Positions 26,807 through 35,470 of a DNA stretch of 64,000 nt are shown here, piece after piece (within the stretch, counting starts at the first letter, position 1; every line of letters starts with the position of its first letter). Made by a program: the position numbers and the translations under genes. The stretch is taken from the NCBI GenBank assembly GCA_002084425.1, contig NBLN01000001.1, positions 54,522-118,521 on the forward strand. Direction: 5' to 3'. The DNA is from Desulfobacteraceae bacterium 4572_130. GTDB lineage: Bacteria > Desulfobacterota > Desulfobacteria > Desulfobacterales > Desulfobacteraceae. A model generated the notes under the pieces. The model was not told where the DNA came from. It ran no database searches and worked only from the letters and a program-made list of their open reading frames with translations.

Positions 26807-27767
26807 ATATAATATAATAATATTTTTTACATTTATATTAGTTGTTTTTGGTGCTGGTTCAATTAACAGTAAAGAAACAAAAAAAATTAGTATAAATGTT
26901 TCTCCGAGTGCTCTAGTTAATTCAAGAGAGTATTTTTTGGGAGATATAGCAAAGATTCAAGGACCTGATATTATTAAAGATCAGATTGAAAAAATTTATA
27001 TTGGGTTTTCTCCATCCCTTGGAAAAATTAGAACTATTTCTAAAAAGCAAATTACTGCAAAAATAAAATCAGTTTCATGGCTGCCCTATGATGTAAAAAT
27101 TACTGTACCTGAGTCAGTTATTATCAAACGAGCAAGTCAATTTTTATGTGAACAACAATTAAAAGAAATATATATAAATAATGTAAAACAAAGATTAAAA
27201 AATAACGATTTTAAAATAAGAGATTTTAAAGTTAGAGGAACTGAACTTTATCCCCTAGGAGAAATTAATTTTACAATATCAAGCGGCAACATAAAACCTA
27301 TTAAAAAAACAAGTTTTTATCTTAATGTAAATGTTAATGGGAAAAAATGCGGGAGAATAATCCTTTCTGGATGGGTAGATATCTTTGATAATGTTGTATG
27401 TTTTAAAAATTCCTTTAAAAGAGGTCATATTATTAAAGATTCAGACCTTTTTATTAAAAAACTTAATATTTCTTTAATCCCCAATAATTATATTAAAAAT
27501 TTGAATTATGCCGTTGGAATGTGTGTAAAAAGAAATGTTAAGTCAAAGGATTGCTTAAATAAAAACATACTTGAAAATCCCCCACTTATTAAAAAAGGAG
27601 ATATTGTTAAACTGATAGCTAACAAAGGCAACCTGCGTATTAAAACCACAGGAATAGCTATAAGAAATGGAAAACTTAATGATCAGATTACAGTTAAAAA
27701 TATTAGTTCTAAAAAAATTGTTTCCGGTAAAATTATAGAAAAGGGAATTGTAAATATTTTTTTCTAG
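26790..27767 (+). CDS. flgA: P-ring assembly chaperone FlgA
   Basis: Periplasmic chaperone for P-ring (FlgI) assembly. 325 residues: hydrophobic signal segment at about 8-24, then a variable domain and the C-terminal SAF domain (FKRGHIIKDSDLFIKKLNISLIPNNYI, YAVGMCVKRNVKSKDCLNKNILENPPLIKKGDIVKLI, ITVKNISSKKIVSGKII), which is the FlgA hallmark. The start at 26790 inside flgG makes the signal peptide complete. Confidence 0.9.
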   Translation: MVLKDKYNIIIFFTFILVVFGAGSINSKETKKISINVSPSALVNSREYFLGDIAKIQGPDIIKDQIEKIYIGFSPSLGKIRTISKKQITAKIKSVSWLPYDVKITVPESVIIKRASQFLCEQQLKEIYINNVKQRLKNNDFKIRDFKVRGTELYPLGEINFTISSGNIKPIKKTSFYLNVNVNGKKCGRIILSGWVDIFDNVVCFKNSFKRGHIIKDSDLFIKKLNISLIPNNYIKNLNYAVGMCVKRNVKSKDCLNKNILENPPLIKKGDIVKLIANKGNLRIKTTGIAIRNGKLNDQITVKNISSKKIVSGKIIEKGIVNIFF

Positions 27768-27775
27768 GAGGAACA

Positions 27776-28474
27776 ATGCATTTTAAAATAGTACTTTTGT
27801 TTATTTTTACAATCATTTTTACCCAGGGATGTATTGCAATAAATACAGAAAAATCGCCAATAGCTGTTTTACCACAGAAAAATTCAAATAAACCATTTCA
27901 GCCTGAATATATCTTTATTCCTCCTTCTGAAGGGTCATTATGGACACAAGATTCTGGAAATAGATTTTTTGAAGATACAAAGGCATCAAGAATAGGCGAT
28001 ACTGTAATAATTGATATTGTAGAAAATTCATCATCAAGCATGAATGTAAATACAACAACAGGTAAAAATAACAATACAAGTGTAGGGATTTCAAGACTTT
28101 TTGGTAAAATGACAAGTTTGGGTGCAGCAGATAACGGAGACTTACTAGGTGCAAATTATACAAACAGTTTTGCAGGAACAGGAAAAAACGATCGCAGCGG
28201 TTCAGTAACAGCGTCCATAGCTGGCAGAATAATTGAGCTTCTTCCCAATGGAAATTTAAGTATTTTTGGAAAAAGATCTATGAAGGTTAACAATGAAACA
28301 CAGCATATTGTTGTTTCAGGCATTGTAAGACCAGAAGACATTACTTCTGATAACAGGATAAAATCAACATACCTTGCTGATTCTAAAATAGAATATTATG
28401 GCAAAGGTGCCCTGGCAGATAAGCAAAAAGTAGGTTGGGGAACAAGAATTATTGATAATATATGGCCATTTTAA
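27776..28474 (+). CDS. flgH: Flagellar L-ring lipoprotein FlgH
   Basis: 232 residues. The signal peptide ends in FTQGCIAIN, a lipobox with Cys near residue 19, so the protein is an outer-membrane lipoprotein. GSLWTQDSGNRFFEDTKASRIGDTVIIDIVE and LPNGNLSIFGKRSMKVNNETQHIVVSGIVRPEDI are standard FlgH motifs. Start ATG 27776 follows AGGAGG five bases upstream. Its presence proves a Gram-negative envelope. Confidence 0.97.
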   Translation: MHFKIVLLFIFTIIFTQGCIAINTEKSPIAVLPQKNSNKPFQPEYIFIPPSEGSLWTQDSGNRFFEDTKASRIGDTVIIDIVENSSSSMNVNTTTGKNNNTSVGISRLFGKMTSLGAADNGDLLGANYTNSFAGTGKNDRSGSVTASIAGRIIELLPNGNLSIFGKRSMKVNNETQHIVVSGIVRPEDITSDNRIKSTYLADSKIEYYGKGALADKQKVGWGTRIIDNIWPF

Positions 28475-28604
28475 ATGGACTGAAAAAAAATCTTCATTTT
28501 TTTATCATCAGTTTTTTAAAATGATTTTTCATGATTAAATAAATAAAAATTTCATATATAAATTATATATTAATCTAGTATTTTAAAGTCTTTAAAAAAT
28601 CGCT

Positions 28605-28687
28605 ACCAACTGTTATCAGGTATATCTGGTTTTTAGCTCCTGGTTTGCATCACAATAAAACATGAAAGAATATTAAGTAGTTATATC
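28605..28687 (+). repeat. R1 leader repeat, copy 3
   Basis: A divergent copy: AACTGTTATCAGGTATATCTGG, then TTTTTAGCTCCTGGTTTGC, ATCACAATAAAACATGAAAG, AATATTAAGTAGTTATA. Directly before it (28548-28604) is a stretch resembling R3 (TAGTATTTTAAAGTC). It lies 37 bases before the flgI start. Confidence 0.7.
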
Positions 28688-28723
28688 AAAATTATTTTTT
28701 ACAAACAAAACATAGGAAATACA

Positions 28724-29869
28724 ATGACTGGAAAAATATATCTTCATGCTTTTTCATTAAAATTGACTTCTTACAGGGGTATTAAGCTTATTATTTTTTA
28801 TGGCGTTATTATTTTGTTTGTTTTTCTTTTTACTGTTGATTCTTCAAATGGTGCAAGAATAAAAGATATATCTGTTATTAAAGGTATTCGTACAAATCAA
28901 GTTACAGGCTATGGGCTTGTAGTTGGTTTAAATGGAACAGGTGATAAATCTGGGGCAGATTTTACAAATCAGGCTTTGGCAAACATGATGGAACGAATGG
29001 GTATTCATGTTGATAAAAATCAACTTAAAGTAAAAAATGTTGCAGGAGTAATGATAACCGCTGATATTCCTCCATTTTCAAAAATAGGCAATAAAATTGA
29101 TGTTGTTGTATCTTCCATTGGTGATGCTAGAAGTTTACTGGGCGGGACCCTTCTGCTTTCTCCTTTAAAAGGAGTTAATGGCAAAGTCTATGCCCTTGCT
29201 CAAGGTCCTGTAATGATTGGTGGAATTCAAACAGGAGGTAATAGATTTGCCAGACAGAGAAATCATCTTCAAGTGGCAAGAATTGCTAATGGTGCTACTG
29301 TAGAACAAGAAATTCCAGTTAAACTTAATGGAAAAAAATCTTTGATTTTATCACTTTTAAATCCTGACTTTACAACAGCAAAACGCATGGCTGATACAAT
29401 AAACGCATTTATTAAAAATGGTATTGCCCAAGTTATTGATTCTAGCAGTTTGCATCTTAATATCCCTCCCGATATGATAGATAACAATGTAGCAGAATTT
29501 ATAGCTGATATTGAAACTTTAATAGTTGTTCCTGATATAAAGGCAAAAATTGTAATAAATGAAAAAACAGGTACTGTGGTAATGGGAGAAAATGTTATAA
29601 TTGATACAGTTGCTGTATCCCATGGCAATCTTACAGTTACAATAGAAAGAGTTGAAGATGTATCCCAGCCAGAAGGTCAGGATGATATAAATACAGAGGA
29701 TGAAGTAGAAATAGAGGAATTAAAAGTTCTGCCTGTTAATAGAAATTCCACGATAGGAGATCTTGTAAATGGTCTTAACTCAATTGGAGTTTCTTCAAAA
29801 GATCTTATTGGTATTATTCAGAGTATAAAGGCTGTTGGAGCCCTTCAAGCTGAACTGCAAATTATATAA
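28724..29869 (+). CDS. flgI: Flagellar P-ring protein FlgI
   Basis: 381 residues. A signal peptide (hydrophobic stretch at about 22-38, ending SSNGARI) is followed by RIKDISVIKGIRTNQVTGYGLVVGLNGTGDK, QALANMMERMG and the C-terminal LVNGLNSIGVSSKDLIGIIQSIKAVGALQAEL, all FlgI signatures. It forms the periplasmic P-ring with help from FlgA. The signal peptide is preceded by about 20 polar residues, so a later start is possible, but no good ribosome-binding site is seen for one. Confidence 0.97.
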   Translation: MTGKIYLHAFSLKLTSYRGIKLIIFYGVIILFVFLFTVDSSNGARIKDISVIKGIRTNQVTGYGLVVGLNGTGDKSGADFTNQALANMMERMGIHVDKNQLKVKNVAGVMITADIPPFSKIGNKIDVVVSSIGDARSLLGGTLLLSPLKGVNGKVYALAQGPVMIGGIQTGGNRFARQRNHLQVARIANGATVEQEIPVKLNGKKSLILSLLNPDFTTAKRMADTINAFIKNGIAQVIDSSSLHLNIPPDMIDNNVAEFIADIETLIVVPDIKAKIVINEKTGTVVMGENVIIDTVAVSHGNLTVTIERVEDVSQPEGQDDINTEDEVEIEELKVLPVNRNSTIGDLVNGLNSIGVSSKDLIGIIQSIKAVGALQAELQII

Positions 29870-29964
29870 AAAACTGCCATAAAGCAGATCTGGTTTTTGG
29901 TTCCTGGTTTGCCTCACAATGAAACATGAAAGAATATTAAATAGTTATAAATTTTTTCATATAC
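29870..29964 (+). repeat. R1 leader repeat, copy 4
   Basis: AACTGCCATAAAGCAGATCTGG, TTTTTGGTTCCTGGTTTGCC, TCACAATGAAACATGAAAG, AATATTAAATAGTTATAA, TTCATATACA. It starts at the flgI stop and ends about 18 bases before the chosen flgJ ATG. An ATG inside it (29919) would add 21 repeat-derived residues to FlgJ. Confidence 0.85.
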
Positions 29965-29981
29965 AATTAGGTAAGAAAAAA

Positions 29982-30296
29982 ATGGATATAGATATTATAA
30001 ATCATAATTTGTCTGGAAAAAAAATAAAAAATCTATCTGAAACCATAATAAAAAAAAAAGAACAAAAAGAATTAAAACAAGCGTGTCAGGGTTTTGAGGC
30101 AATTTTCTTACGAACTATGTTAAAATCCATGCGTGCAACTCTTCCAAAAGATAATATTTTCGGACAAAACCATGGTATGGATATTTATAAGTCCATGTAT
30201 GATCAACATCTTGCTGATAAAATTTCTAAAGGAAATAACTCAGTTGGTATTGGAAATTTTCTTTATAAACATCTGGAAAAATCTTTAAATAAATAA
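29982..30296 (+). CDS. flgJ: Rod-binding protein FlgJ, N-terminal domain only
   Basis: 104 residues from ATG 29982. KQACQGFEAIFLRTMLKSMRATLPKD and MDIYKSMYDQHLADKISKG are the rod-binding FlgJ domain that caps the growing rod. The muramidase domain of gamma-proteobacterial FlgJ is absent, as is normal in delta-type lineages. I prefer this start because the longer frame (ATG 29919) reads through the R1 repeat. Confidence 0.88.
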   Translation: MDIDIINHNLSGKKIKNLSETIIKKKEQKELKQACQGFEAIFLRTMLKSMRATLPKDNIFGQNHGMDIYKSMYDQHLADKISKGNNSVGIGNFLYKHLEKSLNK

Positions 30297-30464
30297 AACA
30301 TATAATCCATTTTCTATATTTTTATGTTTTTGAATCAATTCTAAATATATATCTTCTAATATCACCATAAAATTTTCTGCTATGATTTCAATTTCTATCC
30401 TTTATTTATCTTTTTAAATGGCATAAAATTTGCTGTTCTATTTCCATATTTATATTTTTTTAAA

Positions 30465-30510
30465 ACAACATGTATAAACAAAGCTTGCTCTCTTTTATGC
30501 AAAGCTATCA
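30465..30510 (+). repeat. R2 MITE fragment
   Basis: ATGTATAAACAAAGCTTGCTC followed by TCTTTTATGCAAAGCT matches the middle-left of R2 joined to its right end, as expected for an internal-deletion derivative. The rest of the flgJ-flgN gap (30297-30533) has no gene; flgM, often found here, is absent. Confidence 0.5.
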
Positions 30511-30533
30511 AATTATATACATAGGAGGTATCC

Positions 30534-31052
30534 GTGGAAATATTTGCCCATAAAATAGAACATTTGCTAAAGGAAAAATTATCATTTTATTATAAATTAG
30601 CTGATATTTTAAAACAGGAAAAAAAATTTATTTTAAATATAAATGTTGATTCTCTATGGAAAGTTTCTTCTAAAAAGAAAAATATCGTAGAATTAATAGA
30701 AAAACTCCGTAAAAAAATACTCTATCTTTTTGATGAGAAAAAGATTGACCATGAAATGAACATAAAAACTTTTAATCTTTCAGAATTGATTGCCTTAGTT
30801 CCTCTCCATGGAGGCAAAAAGACTAACCTTAGATATTTAAAGATTAAGCTTGATGGAATCAAACAGGAAATTACCTTGCTTGCCAAGGAGAACAAAAATT
30901 TTATTAATGAATATTTTTGTATTGTTGATGACCTTGTAACAACTATTATAAATGAAGCAGATAAAGATTCCTGTAAATCAGTTTATGGAAATTTCTGCTC
31001 TAATAAGATTAATAAACCTAGACAAAATTTTCTTTTTAAAGCAAAGGTATAA
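30534..31052 (+). CDS. flgN: FlgN-like chaperone
   Basis: 172 residues, mostly helical and Lys/Glu-rich, with a FlgN-like N-terminus (HLLKEKLSFYYKLADILKQEKKFILNINVDSLWKVSSKKKNIVELI). FlgN is the cytoplasmic export chaperone for FlgK and FlgL, which follow directly (two-base gap to flgK). GTG 30534 is preceded by AGGAGG at an ideal distance. The call relies on the helical pattern and position. Confidence 0.8.
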   Translation: MEIFAHKIEHLLKEKLSFYYKLADILKQEKKFILNINVDSLWKVSSKKKNIVELIEKLRKKILYLFDEKKIDHEMNIKTFNLSELIALVPLHGGKKTNLRYLKIKLDGIKQEITLLAKENKNFINEYFCIVDDLVTTIINEADKDSCKSVYGNFCSNKINKPRQNFLFKAKV

Positions 31053-31054
31053 AG

Positions 31055-34000
31055 ATGTCCAGTCTTTCCGCCACATTAAATATTGCAAAAAATGCTTTGG
31101 CCGCACAACAGTATAGCCTTGGTGTTACAGGTCATAATATTGCAAATGTTGATAATCCAAATTATAGCAAACAAACAGCTATACACCAAAATATCACACC
31201 TTCTTCTGTTACAGGATCTTTAATAGGACAAGGTGTAGATGTAGATAAAGTGCAGCAGTCTGTAAATAAACTTTTATTAAATCAGATGGCTGATGGAAAT
31301 TCTTCACTTTCCTCTTATAAAGAAACAGCCTCTTATATGAAAATTATAGAAAGTTATTTTAATACAAATTCTGAGAATAGTATTAATTCTCTGCTTTCAG
31401 AATTTTGGAATTCATGGCATGACCTTTCAGACAATCCCTTAAGTATTCCAGAGCGTGTTTCTGTGGTAGAAAAAGGAACAAATCTTTCACAAGTATTATC
31501 TTCTGCTGGTGAAAATTTAGAAGAACTAGAATATAATATTACAAAAGATATTGAAACATCTGTAAAAAGAATAAATGATATTGCAAAGGAAATTGTAGCT
31601 CTTAATAATGAAATTGTTGAAATAGAAGCACAAAAATCTGCTAATGACCAAAGAGATATTAGAAATACTCTTGTTTCTGAATTAAGCACTTTAATTAATA
31701 TAGATACTTATGAAATGGCAGATGGCTCAATATCAGTCAATGTTGGAAATGGCTCTACATTGGTTTATAGGCAGGATACCTATAATATTTCAATGGTGGC
31801 TGGTAAAATTATATGGAATAATTCTTTAAGTTTTAAAGAAGATATTTCAAATAAAATCTCAGGCGGTAAAATTAAAGGATGGCTTGAGATGCGTGATGAA
31901 ATAATTCCCAAATATACATCTGAACTTGATGTGCTTGCAAAGGAATTAATATGGAATATTAATTACCAGCATAGTAAGGGAGCAGGTCTTGAATATTTTT
32001 CTGATCCTGTTCAAGGAACCTATGCAACTGACCATACTGGTCTTTTATCAAGCCTAGCCTTTGGTGATAAAATTGATTATGATCAAGATTTTAGATTATG
32101 GGTTAAAGATCAAAGTTCCCTGGAACCAACCTATGCTAAAGTTGATATAAATACAGGAATTTCTCAAGCTGAACTTTCTAATTTTCAGGGGAATTCTCTT
32201 AATTCAGTTCAGTCCATATACAAACTTACAGTAATTGAAGGAACGCAAATTGGAGATTATACTGTTGCACAAGTTCAGGGAAGCAATGATGTTTCTGGTG
32301 AAACAGGTCCGGGAAGTATTCAAACAGGTACAGATATTACAACTATTTTAAATAATTCAATATCAGAACAAAATATTACTATAAAAGGAGTATCTTCACA
32401 ACAAGAACCAATTAAGATAAGAAAAAATGGCGGAGATGCCATACAATCTGCTGCATCCATTGCAAAAGCTCTTAATCAAATTAATGGAATTAAGGCATAT
32501 GCTTCTGAAACAGTTGCAGTAATTGGAGGGCTCACTGGTATAAAAACTGCTGAATATGGTGATAATATTGTTTTTGATTTAGTTATAGATAACATGAATT
32601 ATGAGGTAAATTTTTTATTAAATGATTTAAATAATGGAGCTCTTGAAGAACAGCTTGAAGAACAATTTGAAACTGCACTTTTAAATGCAGGACATACTTT
32701 AAATAATCTTAATAAAGATAATAATTTAACTGTAAATAAACTTACCATAACAAGTAATTCTGGAAAAAATATTGGAATAAAAAATTTTAGAATAAAAAAT
32801 AATACAGGTGTTAAACTTAGTAATTTTACAGGTTTTGATATTGGAGATACTGTAAAATTTAAAGTTAATTCAAATACAATTCCTTTAACAAGCACTCTTA
32901 TATCAGTTAATCTTCAGGATATTGATGTTACAGATGATACAGCTGTTTTAACAGCTTTTTATAATGCCTTGGACTCAACTCTTAATGATGAATTTTTCGT
33001 GTCAATAGATGAAACAGATGGTTCAATATCTTTAAGAACCACAAATGAATCTAATATTACTCTGGAAACTGGTATTGGTTATAATAATAATGCTTCAATT
33101 GATCTTAAAGAACTTGATGGAACAAGTGCAGTATCCTCTGATACTAGTGATGAAATTCTTAATTTTGCTCCTGAAAGTGATATAAAAACTTTTGAGTCTA
33201 TAAAAACTTTTGAAAATACAATGACTTTTACAGGTCCAACAGAAACTATTATATCAGATGACACATCAGGTACTAAGAATACAGCAGCTATTATAACAGG
33301 TACTTTTACAGCACTTCTTGATGAGGGAATTTCATTAAGTTCAAATGTATATGATGCAGGAGGACTTTTTGGCACATCAGGAAAACCTTCAATGGGAAAT
33401 TCAATAATAACTCTTGGTGGAGAAAATGGATTTTTAAATTTTCAATCCGGAAATACAGTTTCATTTAATGTTGATGGGAACTTTATAGAATATGAAGTAA
33501 ATGAAACAGATGATATTGAGCTTGCAAAAGAACTTGAACAAGAACTTATTAATAATTTTTCATCATTTCCTGAATATAAAATTATCAGAACCGGAAAATC
33601 TGTTTCAATACTTAAAGATATTGATTTAGAAACTCCTATTTCTATTACAGATTTCACATCTTCAGATCCAACACTCAATACTAGACTCGCAGTAAATACA
33701 GGTACTGGCAAAGGCACAAATGATCCTGTAAATGATTTTTTGGAATCTAATAATTCATATAAAAATTTTTGTGTATCAACCTTATATGACCAAGAAGGTA
33801 TTATTCAATGGGAAAGACTTAATAATAATGGATTCTCAACCGGGAAAAGAGGATATGTAAATGTGTCAGATGCTGAAAAAATTACAATTACTGAAAATGG
33901 AGAAGATACAATTTCCTTTGATATAAAAAAAGGCGAGCTTGTTGCTGGTAATACTCTTTTATTAAATACCGATACACTGGGAAAACCGGATCCTTTAAAT

Positions 34001-35284
34001 TTTACAATAAAAGGTTCTGCAAATAGTGTTCTTGACACATACCATTTTAAAACTATTTCAGGTGGGAAGATAGGCCATGAACAATTAAATCCAGAAGATA
34101 CTCCAATCACAATCCAATGGGAAAACAGTACAAATTCAGGGATATTTACAATTAAAGGTTTAGATCCTCCAATAACGCCTAAAGCACCCGTTGAAGTTAA
34201 AGTTGATGGGATGAGATTAAAATTTTATGATGGTACTTTGTTTAAGGATGATGTTTTTACAATTAATACAGATTCATCAGGTTTTTCTACCATTAAAAAC
34301 AATGATGGAAATTTCACAGGTAAAATACTTTCAAATTGGCATTGGACTATGGATAGCTTTGTTAATCAGTTTAATAAAGAATCAGGTGCTGTAAAATCTT
34401 CAATAACTGATAATATAATTAGTTTTAATACATCGGATAACTATTATGATATTGAAAATATAAAATATTCAAATATTAATGGGTTTAATAGTGGAAATGT
34501 TCAAATACTTATAAATAACTATTCTGGATTAGATTTTGAAATTGAAGATTTTAAACTTACAAGAACATCAGGGTTATGGAAAATTGAAAATGATTTTAAT
34601 GCTGTAATTTTACCAAAAGGTGGAGATAATGATGGGTTTTCTATTGACTTAACAGGTAATGGACTTTCTGATATAAATATTGTCCTTACAAAAAAAATTA
34701 CAAAAGATGGATATATTGAGTTTGATTTAAAAAAGAAAAATCAGGATGATTATGGTTTTGCTTTTTCTAATAATGAATCAGGTAATTCAGGAATTACAGC
34801 TGCCTTTGGAATTAATACTTTTTATTCAGGTTCTAATTCAAATAATATGAAAACTAATAAAATACTTAATGAACCTGGAATGCTTGCAGCAGCTGTTGTT
34901 AATAATGATACAGGTCAAATTTCAAAGGGTGATAATACTAATTGTATTGATATTGCAGACCTTAGAAATAAACAAATTAATATGCAAACATGGACATATA
35001 CAAGGGGCAATGAGCAAACTTCAAGTTTTATAAATGAAACTATAGATGATTATTACAGAACTATGCTTGGTTCCATGGGATTAAAATTAAGAAGTGTTGA
35101 AAATTCAGAGCAGTTTTATACAACAATGGTTAATCAAATAAAGCAGCAAAGAGATTCAGTTTCCGCAGTATCGTTGGATGAAGAAATGATAAATCTAACT
35201 AAATTTCAGCATGCATTTCAAGCAGCATCAAAATTAGTAACAGTGTCTGATGAAATGCTTAGTACTTTAATTTCAATGAGATAA
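31055..35284 (+). CDS. flgK: Hook-filament junction protein FlgK, greatly enlarged
   Basis: 1409 residues; FlgK is usually 450-700. The N-terminus (SLSATLNIAKNALAAQQYSLG, VTGHNIANVDNPNYSKQ) and C-terminus (SVSAVSLDEEMINLTKFQHAFQAASKLVTVSDEMLSTLI) are normal, so the expansion is internal (about 380-1300). The insert is Ser/Thr/Asn/Asp-rich and beta-like; near 1200 it has DLTGNGLSDINIVL, matching a module in FlgL. FlgK starts the hook-filament junction outside the cell; the insert is probably surface-exposed. Confidence 0.95.
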   Translation: MSSLSATLNIAKNALAAQQYSLGVTGHNIANVDNPNYSKQTAIHQNITPSSVTGSLIGQGVDVDKVQQSVNKLLLNQMADGNSSLSSYKETASYMKIIESYFNTNSENSINSLLSEFWNSWHDLSDNPLSIPERVSVVEKGTNLSQVLSSAGENLEELEYNITKDIETSVKRINDIAKEIVALNNEIVEIEAQKSANDQRDIRNTLVSELSTLINIDTYEMADGSISVNVGNGSTLVYRQDTYNISMVAGKIIWNNSLSFKEDISNKISGGKIKGWLEMRDEIIPKYTSELDVLAKELIWNINYQHSKGAGLEYFSDPVQGTYATDHTGLLSSLAFGDKIDYDQDFRLWVKDQSSLEPTYAKVDINTGISQAELSNFQGNSLNSVQSIYKLTVIEGTQIGDYTVAQVQGSNDVSGETGPGSIQTGTDITTILNNSISEQNITIKGVSSQQEPIKIRKNGGDAIQSAASIAKALNQINGIKAYASETVAVIGGLTGIKTAEYGDNIVFDLVIDNMNYEVNFLLNDLNNGALEEQLEEQFETALLNAGHTLNNLNKDNNLTVNKLTITSNSGKNIGIKNFRIKNNTGVKLSNFTGFDIGDTVKFKVNSNTIPLTSTLISVNLQDIDVTDDTAVLTAFYNALDSTLNDEFFVSIDETDGSISLRTTNESNITLETGIGYNNNASIDLKELDGTSAVSSDTSDEILNFAPESDIKTFESIKTFENTMTFTGPTETIISDDTSGTKNTAAIITGTFTALLDEGISLSSNVYDAGGLFGTSGKPSMGNSIITLGGENGFLNFQSGNTVSFNVDGNFIEYEVNETDDIELAKELEQELINNFSSFPEYKIIRTGKSVSILKDIDLETPISITDFTSSDPTLNTRLAVNTGTGKGTNDPVNDFLESNNSYKNFCVSTLYDQEGIIQWERLNNNGFSTGKRGYVNVSDAEKITITENGEDTISFDIKKGELVAGNTLLLNTDTLGKPDPLNFTIKGSANSVLDTYHFKTISGGKIGHEQLNPEDTPITIQWENSTNSGIFTIKGLDPPITPKAPVEVKVDGMRLKFYDGTLFKDDVFTINTDSSGFSTIKNNDGNFTGKILSNWHWTMDSFVNQFNKESGAVKSSITDNIISFNTSDNYYDIENIKYSNINGFNSGNVQILINNYSGLDFEIEDFKLTRTSGLWKIENDFNAVILPKGGDNDGFSIDLTGNGLSDINIVLTKKITKDGYIEFDLKKKNQDDYGFAFSNNESGNSGITAAFGINTFYSGSNSNNMKTNKILNEPGMLAAAVVNNDTGQISKGDNTNCIDIADLRNKQINMQTWTYTRGNEQTSSFINETIDDYYRTMLGSMGLKLRSVENSEQFYTTMVNQIKQQRDSVSAVSLDEEMINLTKFQHAFQAASKLVTVSDEMLSTLISMR

Positions 35285-35444
35285 GCCCTTTGCACAAACG
35301 CATTTTTTATAAAAATACTTTAAAAAATATTTGTAAATACCTATAAACAGGGCTTGCTATCTTTTGTCCAAACTTTAAGTTTAAGGTATTACAATACAAC
35401 TTCACCATAAAATTTGAACTAAATTAAGCATTGAGCAAAGCTCT
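35284..35444 (+). repeat. R2 MITE-like repeat, copy B
   Basis: Complete copy: GCCCTTTGCACAAACGC at the left, GCATTGAGCAAAGCTCT at the right (imperfect inverted ends), GTCCAAACTTTAAG and TAAAATTTGAAC as inner arms. Its left edge touches the last base of the flgK stop, separating flgK from flgL by 186 bp. Confidence 0.85.
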
Positions 35445-35470
35445 CAAAATAAAGCAAGAGGTATTATAGT

